Assembly: GCA_051879015.1 (NCBI GenBank)
Contig: JBJELF010000114.1
Coordinates: 1-10,424, forward strand
From: JBJELF01 sp051879015
GTDB taxonomy: Bacteria; Bacillota; Clostridia; Lachnospirales; Lachnospiraceae
Direction: 5' to 3'
DNA: 10,424 nt
A program made the translations under genes and the position numbers. A model generated the notes under the pieces. It saw only the letters and a program-made list of their open reading frames with translations, had not been told where the DNA came from and searched no databases. Positions 1 to 6,642 of this stretch are shown here, in pieces. How positions within the stretch are numbered: position 1 is the first letter of the stretch; the number at the start of each line of letters is the position of its first letter.

Positions 1-47
1 CCCACGCGTCGCGCAAATAACTATTTTTACGTGGACGTAGCTATAAC

Positions 48-75
48 AAAAAAAAGCTGAGCGAATACTCAGCTT
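48..75 (-). terminator. Intrinsic terminator reading leftward, close behind a promoter
   Basis: An 8-bp perfect stem (AAGCTGAG 54-61 with CTCAGCTT 68-75) closes a 6-nt loop. On the - strand the stem runs into a tract of eight T residues (A at 48-55 on the + strand), the classic intrinsic terminator shape. No leftward gene lies between it and carD, so it is not a normal gene-end terminator. It sits about 40 nt after the predicted start of the leftward promoter. It could instead serve a + strand gene beyond the left edge, since moderately T-rich sequence follows it on that strand as well. Confidence 0.6.
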
Positions 76-93
76 CTTTGCTTGTTACTCCGT

Positions 94-122
94 ATTCTAC
101 ATAATATGACAATAATTGTCAA
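94..122 (-). promoter_or_regulatory. Leftward sigma-A type promoter with overlapping palindrome
   Basis: On the - strand a perfect -35 TTGACA (117-122) is followed after exactly 17 bp by TAGAAT (94-99), one mismatch from the -10 consensus. Transcription should start near 87-88 and head off the left edge. A 15-bp palindrome, TGACAAT-A-ATTGTCA at 107-121, overlaps the -35 and could be an operator. The intrinsic terminator at 48-75 follows immediately, so the default transcript would be only about 40 nt. What is transcribed, and which gene if any lies to the left, cannot be seen here. Confidence 0.55.
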
Positions 123-282
123 TCTGTAAAATAAAATACGAGCACAATATTTTTTTGCCAGATTGACATTCCCTATCCATGTCTGAAGTCATATACTTTA
201 AGATCTTATCAATAAAAACTTATTTTTAATTCATGATATCAAATCCCGCAAATTCTTTACTGCAAAAAAATGCTTACGAAAA

Positions 283-311
283 TCGAAAAAAAGTGTTACA
301 TTATATATGAT
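283..311 (+). promoter_or_regulatory. Probable carD promoter
   Basis: A good -10 (TATGAT, 306-311) is preceded after 17 bp by a weak -35, TCGAAA (283-288), which matches four of six consensus positions. The start of transcription would be near 318, giving a 5' UTR of about 33 nt before the ATG at 351. It is the best-spaced candidate I found upstream of the gene. Confidence 0.4.
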
Positions 312-350
312 AGCAGTTCAAAATATGAAAATGATAGAAAGGAGCTCAGT

Positions 351-857
351 ATGTTTGCAGTAGGTGATTACATTGTGAGAGCAAATGATGGTGTGTGTAA
401 GATTGAAGGCGTAGTACAGATGGATATGTTCCATAAAAACGAAGTAAAGGATTACTACTTGCTGATTCCGTTGGAACAGAATTGCTCAAAGATTTATGTA
501 TCGGTGGAGAGAGCAGACTCTCAGCTGCGTAAGGCAGTAAATGAACAGGAAGCATGGTCGATTATTGATGAAATACCAGAAATTGAAGAAACATGGATTC
601 AAAATGATAGAGAGCGTGAAATGATTTATCGTCAAGCGATTCAGAGCTGTGATTTGAAGGCATTAGTGGGAATTATTAAGAATATGTACCATCGCCGAGA
701 GAGACGTGTGGCACAAGGAAAGAAAAATACAGCAGTGGATGAAAAGTATTTTAAGTTGGCTGAAAATCATTTATACGGAGAATTAGCGTTTGCTTTGGGC
801 AAGAAAAAGGATGAGATGGAAGAACTGATCACAAAGCGAGTCCAAATGGAAGAATGA
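351..857 (+). CDS. CarD-family RNA polymerase-binding transcriptional regulator
   Basis: A 168-residue CarD/CdnL-type protein. The N-terminal part (about residues 1-60, opening MFAVGDYIVRANDGVCKI) is the Tudor-like RNAP-interacting domain shared with the TRCF repair factor. It binds the beta subunit in studied relatives. The rest is a basic helical domain that in CarD proteins contacts promoter DNA near the bubble. These proteins tune open-complex stability, often at rRNA and other housekeeping promoters. The start is ATG 351 because AAAGGAG at 338-344 sits 6 nt upstream. A longer in-frame reading from 270 has no ribosome binding site, and its first 27 residues do not look like the family. 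The gene stands alone, is the only + strand gene in the window and converges on the dehydrogenase. The family call is firm; its regulon in this organism is unknown. Confidence 0.9.
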   Translation: MFAVGDYIVRANDGVCKIEGVVQMDMFHKNEVKDYYLLIPLEQNCSKIYVSVERADSQLRKAVNEQEAWSIIDEIPEIEETWIQNDREREMIYRQAIQSCDLKALVGIIKNMYHRRERRVAQGKKNTAVDEKYFKLAENHLYGELAFALGKKKDEMEELITKRVQMEE

Positions 858-860
858 TTC

Positions 861-918
861 ATAAAAAATAAAAATCAAATGATGTTGGGGTCAAAAAATA
901 TTTTGACCCCAACATCAT
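861..918 (-). terminator. Strong hairpin terminator between convergent genes
   Basis: An 18-bp perfect stem (879-896 with 901-918) closes a 4-nt loop AATA. On the - strand it runs into a T-rich tail (861-876 on the + strand is A-rich), so it is best read as the terminator of the MFS/dehydrogenase unit. The TGA stop of the dehydrogenase (915-917) lies inside the stem. On the + strand no T-tract follows, so carD termination here would be weaker, although the hairpin itself is symmetrical. Confidence 0.85.
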
Positions 919-1904
919 ACATTGTTAACGATGTGATTTGGACGCTCTCCTGCTGCAATACGCGATACATTTTCCCACATCATACGATATCCTCGCTGGA
1001 AAGAACCTGTCGTGATACCTCCAATATGAGGTGAGTACACTACTCTTGCCTGACAATCGGAAGCAAGATTCAATAATGGATTGTCTTTTGTGGTTGGCTC
1101 CGGTGCAATTGTATCAAAACCAGCTCCCGCAATGATACCCTGCTCAAGAGCTTCCTTCATATCCACATTGTTAACCAACTCACCGCGAGAAGTATTGATA
1201 AAATAAGCCGTTGGCTTCATTTTAGACAAGAAAGCCTTGTCTATCATACCAATTGTCTGAGGAGTGACAGCGACATGAATACTGATAATATCGCATCTGC
1301 TTGCCAATTCTTCCAAAGAAAGATACTGCACATGATATTTTTCTTCTTCCTCAGCCGATTTACGGCTGCGATTATAGTAGTAAACTTGACTGCCAAAAGC
1401 ATGCAATCTTTCAGCTGTGGCTTTAGCAATATCCCCAAATCCAATCAAACCCACCTTGCAATCTGCTAAATCGGTGATACCCTCCACCATCTTGCGTTCT
1501 TTGACACGAATCTGCTCTCCTTCCAGCTCGCTGGCATGACCAGAAATGACATCTCGCAGCAGACCCAACATCAACAAAATAGCCTGCTCTGCCACTGCAC
1601 TGGCATTCATACCTTTATTATTGCAGACATAAATCTGTCGCTGTGTCGCCTTCGCTATATCAATTCCATTGTAGGCTACGCCTTCCGAATGAATCATTTT
1701 TAACTTTGGCATTTTCTCAATTAAATCTGCTGGTACTTTGGCAATTGCATCTGCGATAATCACTTCTGCATCGGCACCGACCTTTAAAATTTCTTCAATA
1801 TTTGCCTTTAATGGCACAAATACTCTCTCCACCTCTCTTGTGATAGGCAGATTTGGCATATAACGCTCACTGCGTTTGGGATCTCCAATAATCAAAACCT
1901 TCAT
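915..1904 (-). CDS. D-2-hydroxyacid dehydrogenase family protein
   Basis: This 329-residue cytosolic oxidoreductase should interconvert a 2-keto acid and a D-2-hydroxy acid using NAD(P)H. The Rossmann glycine motif is GFGDIA (155-160), with Ala in place of the last Gly, a common variant. The catalytic triad is visible: Arg240 in NTSRGELV, Glu269 in APEP, and His293 in SPHIGG. The second beta strand ends in NRSR (178-181) rather than an acidic residue, which suggests NADP(H) preference (inference). Length is normal for the family. The ATG at 1904 has only a weak purine-rich site upstream. It begins 39 bp after the MFS gene with no terminator between, so the two are probably co-transcribed and the transporter may import the substrate. 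The substrate cannot be told from sequence; glyoxylate/hydroxypyruvate reductase and phosphoglycerate dehydrogenase-like enzymes are the nearest types. Confidence 0.85.
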   Translation of the reverse strand: MKVLIIGDPKRSERYMPNLPITREVERVFVPLKANIEEILKVGADAEVIIADAIAKVPADLIEKMPKLKMIHSEGVAYNGIDIAKATQRQIYVCNNKGMNASAVAEQAILLMLGLLRDVISGHASELEGEQIRVKERKMVEGITDLADCKVGLIGFGDIAKATAERLHAFGSQVYYYNRSRKSAEEEEKYHVQYLSLEELASRCDIISIHVAVTPQTIGMIDKAFLSKMKPTAYFINTSRGELVNNVDMKEALEQGIIAGAGFDTIAPEPTTKDNPLLNLASDCQARVVYSPHIGGITTGSFQRGYRMMWENVSRIAAGERPNHIVNNV

Positions 1905-1943
1905 ATTTTATTTTTTCTCACTTTCTAAACTGACCTACTTACT

Positions 1944-3140
1944 TCACAGGCATGAATCCTTTTTTTTACGCAGCATCAACAATCCTGTCAGCATCAGCAC
2001 AGGAAACGCAATCGCCGCACACAGTCCATTTTTTAACTCACCATCCGCTGCATTCGCAATCATCCCCACCACCGTAGGTCCAGCAGAACAGCCAACATCT
2101 CCTGCCAAAGCTAAGAGTGCATACATGGCAGTACCGCCTCCAGGCAGCTGCACCGCCGCAATACTAAAAGTCCCTGGCCAGAAAATACCCACCGAAAATC
2201 CACAGAGAGAGCAGCCAATCAAACTTAATACAGGATTGCCTGCAAAGATAGCCAGCAGATAACATCCGATACATAAAACGGCACTGCCCATCATCATCTG
2301 ACGCAGCAGAAATCTATCACTATATTTTCCATAGATAGCACGCGCTGTTCCCATGCAGACGGCAAAAGCACATGGACCAGCTAGGTCACCGATGGTCTTA
2401 GATACCTTTAACCCTGACTCTGCAAAAGCTGATGCCCACTGACTCATAGCCTGCTCGGAAGCTCCTGCACAAATCATCAAAATGACAATCAGCCAAAAAA
2501 CCTTCTGCTTCAACAAACTTTCAAAGGACATTTTTTCATTTTCATTAACAATCGGATAAATGGGAACCAAAGAAAAATAAAGAATATTTATCAATGGTAC
2601 CAATGCCCAAATGCAAGCCATCATCTTCCAATTTTTTATACCAAAAACAGAAAAAAATAGTGTAGACAGCAGGACGACACCCACATGGCCCCAACAATAA
2701 AAGGAATGAAGCAGTCCCATTGCGGCTTCTTTTTTCTTAGTTGGACATGCCTCTACAATCGGACTAATCAGCACCTCAATCACGCCTCCGCCAATGGCAT
2801 AGAGTACGACAGCCACCATAATACCTGCGTAAGCATTTCCAAATAAAGTTGGAAAAAATGCCAGACCAATCAATCCAGCTGCCGCACATCCATGTGCTAT
2901 CATGATGGAAATACGATACCCAATCCGATCAATTACTTTCGTCGACAGTAAATCCACACAAAGCTGTACTGCAAAATTGATCGTCGTAATCAAAGTAATT
3001 TTGTCTAAACTCAAGTTGTAATCCGAAGCAAAAGTTAAAAATAAAAGCGGCACAAAATTGTTGACGATTGCCTGTGTAATATATCCTACATAGCTTGCGT
3101 AAATAGTATGTTCATAACTTTTTTTAATTTTCTCTAACAT
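1944..3140 (-). CDS. Major facilitator superfamily transporter
   Basis: A 398-residue integral membrane protein with about twelve hydrophobic segments in two halves, split by a charged loop (NENEKMSFESLLKQ). This is the normal MFS layout and length. Motif A-like loops occur in both halves: DRIGYR after the second segment and YGKYSDR in the second half. It should move a small solute by secondary transport. I chose ATG 3140 (MLEKIKKS) because AGGATGAG sits 7 nt upstream. The in-frame ATG at 3152 lies inside that ribosome binding site and is unlikely. It follows the HTH-Uma2 gene by 53 bp and precedes the dehydrogenase by 39 bp. Import of an organic or sugar acid for the dehydrogenase is plausible but is inference from context only. 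The family is certain; the substrate is unknown. Confidence 0.85.
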   Translation of the reverse strand: MLEKIKKSYEHTIYASYVGYITQAIVNNFVPLLFLTFASDYNLSLDKITLITTINFAVQLCVDLLSTKVIDRIGYRISIMIAHGCAAAGLIGLAFFPTLFGNAYAGIMVAVVLYAIGGGVIEVLISPIVEACPTKKKEAAMGLLHSFYCWGHVGVVLLSTLFFSVFGIKNWKMMACIWALVPLINILYFSLVPIYPIVNENEKMSFESLLKQKVFWLIVILMICAGASEQAMSQWASAFAESGLKVSKTIGDLAGPCAFAVCMGTARAIYGKYSDRFLLRQMMMGSAVLCIGCYLLAIFAGNPVLSLIGCSLCGFSVGIFWPGTFSIAAVQLPGGGTAMYALLALAGDVGCSAGPTVVGMIANAADGELKNGLCAAIAFPVLMLTGLLMLRKKKDSCL

Positions 3141-3193
3141 AATCAATCTCATCCTATTTCTTATTCATTTTATTGATTATCGAATCTAACAAT

Positions 3194-3919
3194 TCACCTC
3201 TCAATCCAGTCCATTTGTTCCTGTATTCGTTTACAATTGATCATAATTTTGTTTTCCAACAATCTCACAGGAATTTGATCTTGAAAATCATACACGATTG
3301 GAATCACATCCTTTGCAAAATGATACACCAATACAACTTTCTTCTGTGCATCGACCACCCAATATTCACTGACACCCGCACTCATATACTGATCTGCCTT
3401 TAAAAATAAAGACTTCTTTTTTTCCTCAGTATCTATCACTTCCACAATTAAATCAGGAGTACCACACACACAATTCTTTAATAGTTTTGCTCTGTCACAG
3501 ACCACGATAAGATCAGGTCTCACAATATCCTCTTTTTCACAATGCTTTCCTGCCCCACCTAACTGTACTGGAATCGGATAAGCCAACACAACTCCCTCTT
3601 TTTTGCATACCTCCATCCCAACAGCTAACTGAACATGAATTTGGCTGCAAATTAACTGATGTATCGTATCTAAATTAGCTCCTTGAAGCATTTCATCTCC
3701 CAAGTTCCTCTTTTCATCATTTGCATTCAATGTCCGCTCCTGAATTTCCGTTGAACGAAAAATTTTTTCCAGAGCCTGTAAGGTCTGATATCTTGGTGCG
3801 CTCGTCATTCCTCCGAAGATTTTTTGCACGGTCCCTAAAGGCACTCCTGACATCTGTGAAATCTGTAAATAGCTGTATCCCATCTCTCTCTTTCGTCTTT
3901 TCATTTCTTCTATCGTCAT
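3194..3919 (-). CDS. HTH domain fused to Uma2-family (DUF820) PD-(D/E)XK nuclease-like domain
   Basis: A 241-residue two-domain protein. Residues 1-54 form an XRE-like helix-turn-helix (YLQISQMSGVPLGTVQKIF, then a helix ending LEKIF). Residues about 85-200 match the Uma2/DUF820 fold, a restriction-endonuclease-like family. The core acidic and basic residues are present: Asp135 in RPDLIVV, Glu160 in PDLIVEVI, Lys174 in FLKADQY, followed by the family's AGVSEYWVVD (181-190). The usual EV(L/I)S reads EVID here. The linker between the HTH and the nuclease core is only about 30 residues. In the fusions I know, it is longer and includes an ELIDG-like strand not visible here, so the nuclease may be reduced. 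The start ATG 3919 has TAGGAG 9-10 nt upstream. It has its own promoter at 4001-4029 and may be co-transcribed with the MFS gene. The function of chromosomal Uma2 proteins is not settled; DNA binding with nuclease or regulatory activity is inference. Confidence 0.8.
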   Translation of the reverse strand: MTIEEMKRRKREMGYSYLQISQMSGVPLGTVQKIFGGMTSAPRYQTLQALEKIFRSTEIQERTLNANDEKRNLGDEMLQGANLDTIHQLICSQIHVQLAVGMEVCKKEGVVLAYPIPVQLGGAGKHCEKEDIVRPDLIVVCDRAKLLKNCVCGTPDLIVEVIDTEEKKKSLFLKADQYMSAGVSEYWVVDAQKKVVLVYHFAKDVIPIVYDFQDQIPVRLLENKIMINCKRIQEQMDWIER

Positions 3920-3946
3920 GATAATTTTCTCCTAATAGCACATTAC

Positions 3947-3988
3947 CTACCGCAATCCTGCCATTATATTTTCTCCTTTTCTTGCGGT
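3947..3988 (-). promoter_or_regulatory. 5' leader hairpin with a five-codon ORF before the HTH-Uma2 gene
   Basis: In the leader of the HTH-Uma2 gene, a 7-bp inverted repeat (ACCGCAA/TTGCGGT; 3949-3955 with 3982-3988) encloses a good Shine-Dalgarno (AAGGAG) and an ATG at 3964. That ATG opens the tiny ORF M-A-G-L-R-stop (3947-3964). The ORF is in frame with the main gene (45 nt upstream), but two TAG codons separate them. The predicted transcript start (about 3994) lies just before the hairpin. It could be a regulatory leader peptide, an operator for the HTH domain, or chance. Confidence 0.35.
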
Positions 3989-4000
3989 TTGACCTTTATT

Positions 4001-4029
4001 ATCATAACATAATTTTCTATACCTATCAA
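4001..4029 (-). promoter_or_regulatory. Promoter of the HTH-Uma2 gene
   Basis: On the - strand TTGATA (4024-4029) is followed after exactly 17 bp by TATGAT (4001-4006), each one mismatch from the sigma-A consensus. Transcription should start near 3994, giving a leader of about 75 nt before ATG 3919. The promoter lies 20 bp inside the boundary of the inverted-repeat element at 4049. Confidence 0.7.
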
Positions 4030-4048
4030 GCAATTTTATAATACCAAA

Positions 4049-4294
4049 GTCAAAAGGTCATACGTTTCATGTTTCCATGAACAAGCCTGACTTTGGAACC
4101 CACAAAACATAAGAAAACTGCCCGAATAGGACGGATTTCAAATGTTTTTCGGATTGCGAGCGAACCATGTATGTAGTAATCCTTCTGTGTCATGGAAGCA
4201 AAATACCTCAATCCGGAAATGGAAAATGGCATAGCTAGAATCCATCTAACTATGCCACTTCACTCGATATCATGAAAATATATGACCTTTTGAC
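4049..4294. repeat. 246-bp MITE-like element with terminal inverted repeats
   Basis: The ends match as inverted repeats: 14 identical bases (GTCAAAAGGTCATA, 4049-4062, against TATGACCTTTTGAC at 4281-4294), followed inward by a second block, TTTCATG with CATGAAA. Inside are further paired segments: TTCATG/CATGAA with a TTTC loop (4066-4081), an 11-bp pairing of 4146-4156 with 4209-4219 including one G-U on the + strand, and a hairpin GGCATAG/CTATGCC (4228-4256). A - strand ORF of 60 codons (4050-4232) fills the element, but it lacks a good ribosome binding site and its stop lies in the end repeat, so I do not call it a gene. No obvious target-site duplication is seen. A non-autonomous mobile element or a structured RNA repeat fits best. 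Copy number cannot be seen from one window. It sits just downstream of phoU and may terminate the pst transcript. Confidence 0.6.
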
Positions 4295-4324
4295 ATCCAC
4301 ATCATTGCAATTAAAAAATATTTT

Positions 4325-4978
4325 CTATCGCTCTCCATTTACAGCAAAATTTACCCACTCTGCTATATTTACTGCATGGTCGCCAATTCGCTCAAAATAT
4401 TTGGATACCATTAATAAATCAGCTGCCTGCTCACCTACATCCTGTGTATTCTCGCGAATCTCCCTAATAATATTTGCCTTGAACTCTACAAACAAATCAT
4501 CAACCACCTCATCATGGTCAATTACCTCTTGAGCTAATTCCTCATCTCGACTGGTGAAAGCCTCCACAGCCTGCATCACCATCTTCATAGTCTCCTCAGA
4601 CATTTTCTGCAAATTTCCAATATCAATAGCATAAGGTTTATCGGCCATAAATGTAGTCAAATTTCCAATATCAAATGCATGATCTCCGATTCTCTCCATA
4701 TCAGTAATCATCTTAAGAGCAGCAGACACGAAACGTAAGTCACGTGCTACTGGCTGCTGACACAGCAATAGTTTCATACAAAGACTTTCGATATCGCGTT
4801 CTAACTGATCAATTACATCATCAAACTCCATGACCTGTTTTGCAATCTTTACATCCTGCTTTACCAGAGCATCCGTTGCCATGCCAATCGCCTGTTCCAT
4901 ATTTTTCCCCATGAGAATTAAATCATCATTTAATTCTTTCAACTGCTTTTCAAAGCGCTGACGGATGATTGTTGTCAT
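4325..4978 (-). CDS. phoU: Phosphate signalling complex protein PhoU
   Basis: A 217-residue all-helical cytosolic protein of normal family length, built of two repeated three-helix bundles. Each repeat carries the metal-binding signature ERIGDHA, at residues 95-101 and 196-202. PhoU links the state of the Pst transporter to the phosphate sensor kinase and keeps the Pho regulon off when phosphate is plentiful. It is the last gene of the pst operon and starts 15 bp after pstB, with a perfect AGGAGG 5 nt upstream of ATG 4978. No clear terminator lies right after its stop; a short AT-rich stretch leads into the inverted-repeat element at 4294. Identification is firm from motif, length and position. 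Confidence 0.96.
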   Translation of the reverse strand: MTTIIRQRFEKQLKELNDDLILMGKNMEQAIGMATDALVKQDVKIAKQVMEFDDVIDQLERDIESLCMKLLLCQQPVARDLRFVSAALKMITDMERIGDHAFDIGNLTTFMADKPYAIDIGNLQKMSEETMKMVMQAVEAFTSRDEELAQEVIDHDEVVDDLFVEFKANIIREIRENTQDVGEQAADLLMVSKYFERIGDHAVNIAEWVNFAVNGER

Positions 4979-4993
4979 ACTTCCTTCCTCCTA

Positions 4994-5752
4994 TCAACCA
5001 AATCTACCCGTAATATACTCTTCCGTTTTCTGATTCTTCGGATTCGAGAACAACTGTTGGGTGCTTCCAAACTCAATTACTTCTCCTGTTAAGAAAAATG
5101 CAGTATCATCTGCCACACGAGCCGCCTGCTGCATATTGTGAGTTACTACAATAACAGTATAGTTCTTCTTCAACGATTCCATCAATTCCTCAACTTTTAA
5201 AGTAGAAATTGGATCCAACGCAGAAGTTGGCTCATCCATCAGAAGCACATCTGGCTGTACCGCTAATGCTCTGGCAATACAAAGTCTCTGCTGCTGTCCA
5301 CCAGAAAGTCCCAACGCGGATTTCTTTAGACGATCCTTCACTTCATCAAAAATTGCCGCTCCCTTCAAACTGCGCTCTACAATTTGATCCAACTCCGACT
5401 TATTTTTGATGCCATGAATTCTAGGTCCATAGGCAATGTTGTCATAAATGCTCATTGGAAATGGATTTGGCTGCTGAAATACCATACCAACTTTCTTTCT
5501 CAATAGTGTAGTATCCACACCTGGCGCATAAATATTTTCATTATCTAATAATACTTCACCAGTAATTTTTACACAGTCTATCAAATCATTCATGCGATTC
5601 AAAGTTTTTAAGAAGGTGGACTTACCACATCCGGAAGGTCCGATAAATGCAGTCACTGCATTGGCACGAATATTCATATTGATGCCCTTCAGAGCATGAT
5701 TGTCGCCATAATAAAGGTGTAAATCCTTCGTACTAATTTTTATATTATCCAT
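4994..5752 (-). CDS. pstB: Phosphate ABC transporter ATP-binding protein PstB
   Basis: A 252-residue ABC ATPase that powers phosphate import through PstC-PstA. All nucleotide-binding motifs are intact: Walker A GPSGCGKST (38-46), Q-loop Gln93, signature LSGGQQQR (149-156), Walker B VLLMDEP (169-175) and switch His205 in THNMQQ. The segment KTLNRMNDL after Walker A and the FQQPNPFPMSIYDN stretch are typical of PstB rather than other ABC ATPases. I chose ATG 5752 because TGGAG lies 6 nt upstream. An in-frame GTG at 5764 overlaps the pstA stop and would add four residues (MEFV), but it has a poor ribosome binding site. Close packing with pstA suggests translational coupling. Confidence 0.95.
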   Translation of the reverse strand: MDNIKISTKDLHLYYGDNHALKGINMNIRANAVTAFIGPSGCGKSTFLKTLNRMNDLIDCVKITGEVLLDNENIYAPGVDTTLLRKKVGMVFQQPNPFPMSIYDNIAYGPRIHGIKNKSELDQIVERSLKGAAIFDEVKDRLKKSALGLSGGQQQRLCIARALAVQPDVLLMDEPTSALDPISTLKVEELMESLKKNYTVIVVTHNMQQAARVADDTAFFLTGEVIEFGSTQQLFSNPKNQKTEEYITGRFG

Positions 5753-5763
5753 AACAAACTCCA

Positions 5764-6642
5764 CTATTTTTTCTTTGTCACATCAAACTTCGATGCCAAA
5801 AACTTCGTCAAGAAATTGATAACCAATACAACCACCAGTAAAACCAGTGCCGTACCAAATGCTATATCATACTCACCATTGCCCATGTTCAAATACAAAT
5901 TGATGGTCATTGTACCACCTGACTGAAAAATTTTGTTCAGCCATCCAATTGCCTGTTTTGGCAAGGAACCATCACTTCCAGCAGTAAATAACAATGCAGC
6001 TGACTCACCAACAATACGTCCAATCGCTAAGATGATACCTGTAATAATACCTGGCATCGCTGACGGCAACAAAATCGTACGAATCATATGCCACTTTGCA
6101 GCTCCCATCCCCAGAGCACCAGTTCGATAGCTGTCCGGCACTGTCTTTAGTGCTTCCTGCGTATTTCTTGTAATTAATGGAAGAACCATCAAAGTTAAGG
6201 TCAAGGCACCATTTAAAATGGAGTAACCCAAATGAAGTACTTCACCAAAGAACACGCTGCCAAAAAGACCAAAAATAATGGAAGGAATACCAGAAAGAGT
6301 CTCTGTTGTAAATTCAACCAAACGAACAAATTTACCTGGCTTTGCATATTCATTTAAGTAAATGGCAGAACCAACTCCTACTGGCGCAGCAATCAACAAT
6401 GTGATAATTACAATGTAAATGGTATTTATAATATTTCCCAAAATTCCGACTGTACCTCGCAGAACACTGGTAACACTAGTCAGAAACTCAATACTGATAT
6501 TTCCAATACCCCGCACAAATACATAACCTAAAATTCCAATCAACAGCAATACTGCAAAAGCAGCGCTGGCATAAATCAAACCATACATAAGATTGTCGCT
6601 GATGCGAGTTGTTGTCTTTTTTATACTATTATTACTTGTCAT
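5764..6642 (-). CDS. pstA: Phosphate ABC transporter permease PstA
   Basis: A 292-residue inner membrane permease, one half of the phosphate channel. A short polar N-terminus is followed by a first membrane segment at about 19-44. The binding-protein-dependent transport core carries the cytoplasmic EAA-type loop (about 163-197, EALKTVPDSYRTGALGMGAA), which docks on PstB. The GRIVGES motif (208-214) follows and holds the conserved Arg and Glu of the Pst permease family. Length and about six predicted membrane spans are normal. ATG 6642 lies inside the end of pstC, giving an 11-bp overlap that suggests translational coupling. The order after pstC, with a GES rather than GEA motif, supports PstA. 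Confidence 0.95.
   Translation of the reverse strand: MTSNNSIKKTTTRISDNLMYGLIYASAAFAVLLLIGILGYVFVRGIGNISIEFLTSVTSVLRGTVGILGNIINTIYIVIITLLIAAPVGVGSAIYLNEYAKPGKFVRLVEFTTETLSGIPSIIFGLFGSVFFGEVLHLGYSILNGALTLTLMVLPLITRNTQEALKTVPDSYRTGALGMGAAKWHMIRTILLPSAMPGIITGIILAIGRIVGESAALLFTAGSDGSLPKQAIGWLNKIFQSGGTMTINLYLNMGNGEYDIAFGTALVLLVVVLVINFLTKFLASKFDVTKKK

Larger units (their letters stand above)
1..350. other. Intergenic leader region before carD
   Basis: No convincing gene lies in these 350 bases on either strand. The region is AT-rich. It contains an inverted repeat with an A-tract near 48-75, a leftward promoter at 94-122 overlapping a 15-bp palindrome, and a probable carD promoter at 283-311. A TTGACA at 163-168 has no acceptable -10 at 16-18 bp on the + strand. 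The left edge (1-47) carries a weak inverted repeat, CCACG at 2-6 with CGTGG at 30-34, of unknown meaning. I see nothing further between about 123 and 280. Confidence 0.6.

Noticed and set aside
163..197. A + strand promoter using TTGACA at 163-168 and TATACT at 192-197
   Set aside because: The spacing is 23 bp, too long for a sigma-A promoter, and no better -10 occurs at 16-18 bp.
270..350. N-terminal extension of CarD from an ATG at 270
   Set aside because: No ribosome binding site precedes 270, the extra residues do not resemble the family, the probable promoter lies inside this stretch, and ATG 351 has a strong AAAGGAG at proper spacing.
3717..3941. A 74-codon - strand ORF overlapping the 5' end of the HTH-Uma2 gene
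   Set aside because: It is a frame-shifted reading of the HTH coding region with a GTG start and low-complexity charged content. The main frame encodes a recognisable domain.
3990..3997. An extra half copy of the end repeat (TGACCTTT) upstream of the HTH-Uma2 gene
   Set aside because: Only eight bases match in AT-rich DNA, which is too short to distinguish from chance.
4050..4232. A 60-codon ORF on the - strand as a small protein
   Set aside because: It lies wholly within the inverted-repeat element, has no convincing ribosome binding site, starts inside a hairpin and stops in the end repeat. It is better explained as a chance reading of the element.
4295..4324. AT-rich AAAAAATATTTT stretch as the phoU terminator
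   Set aside because: The possible stem contains only A-T pairs and has no proper T-tract after a stable hairpin.
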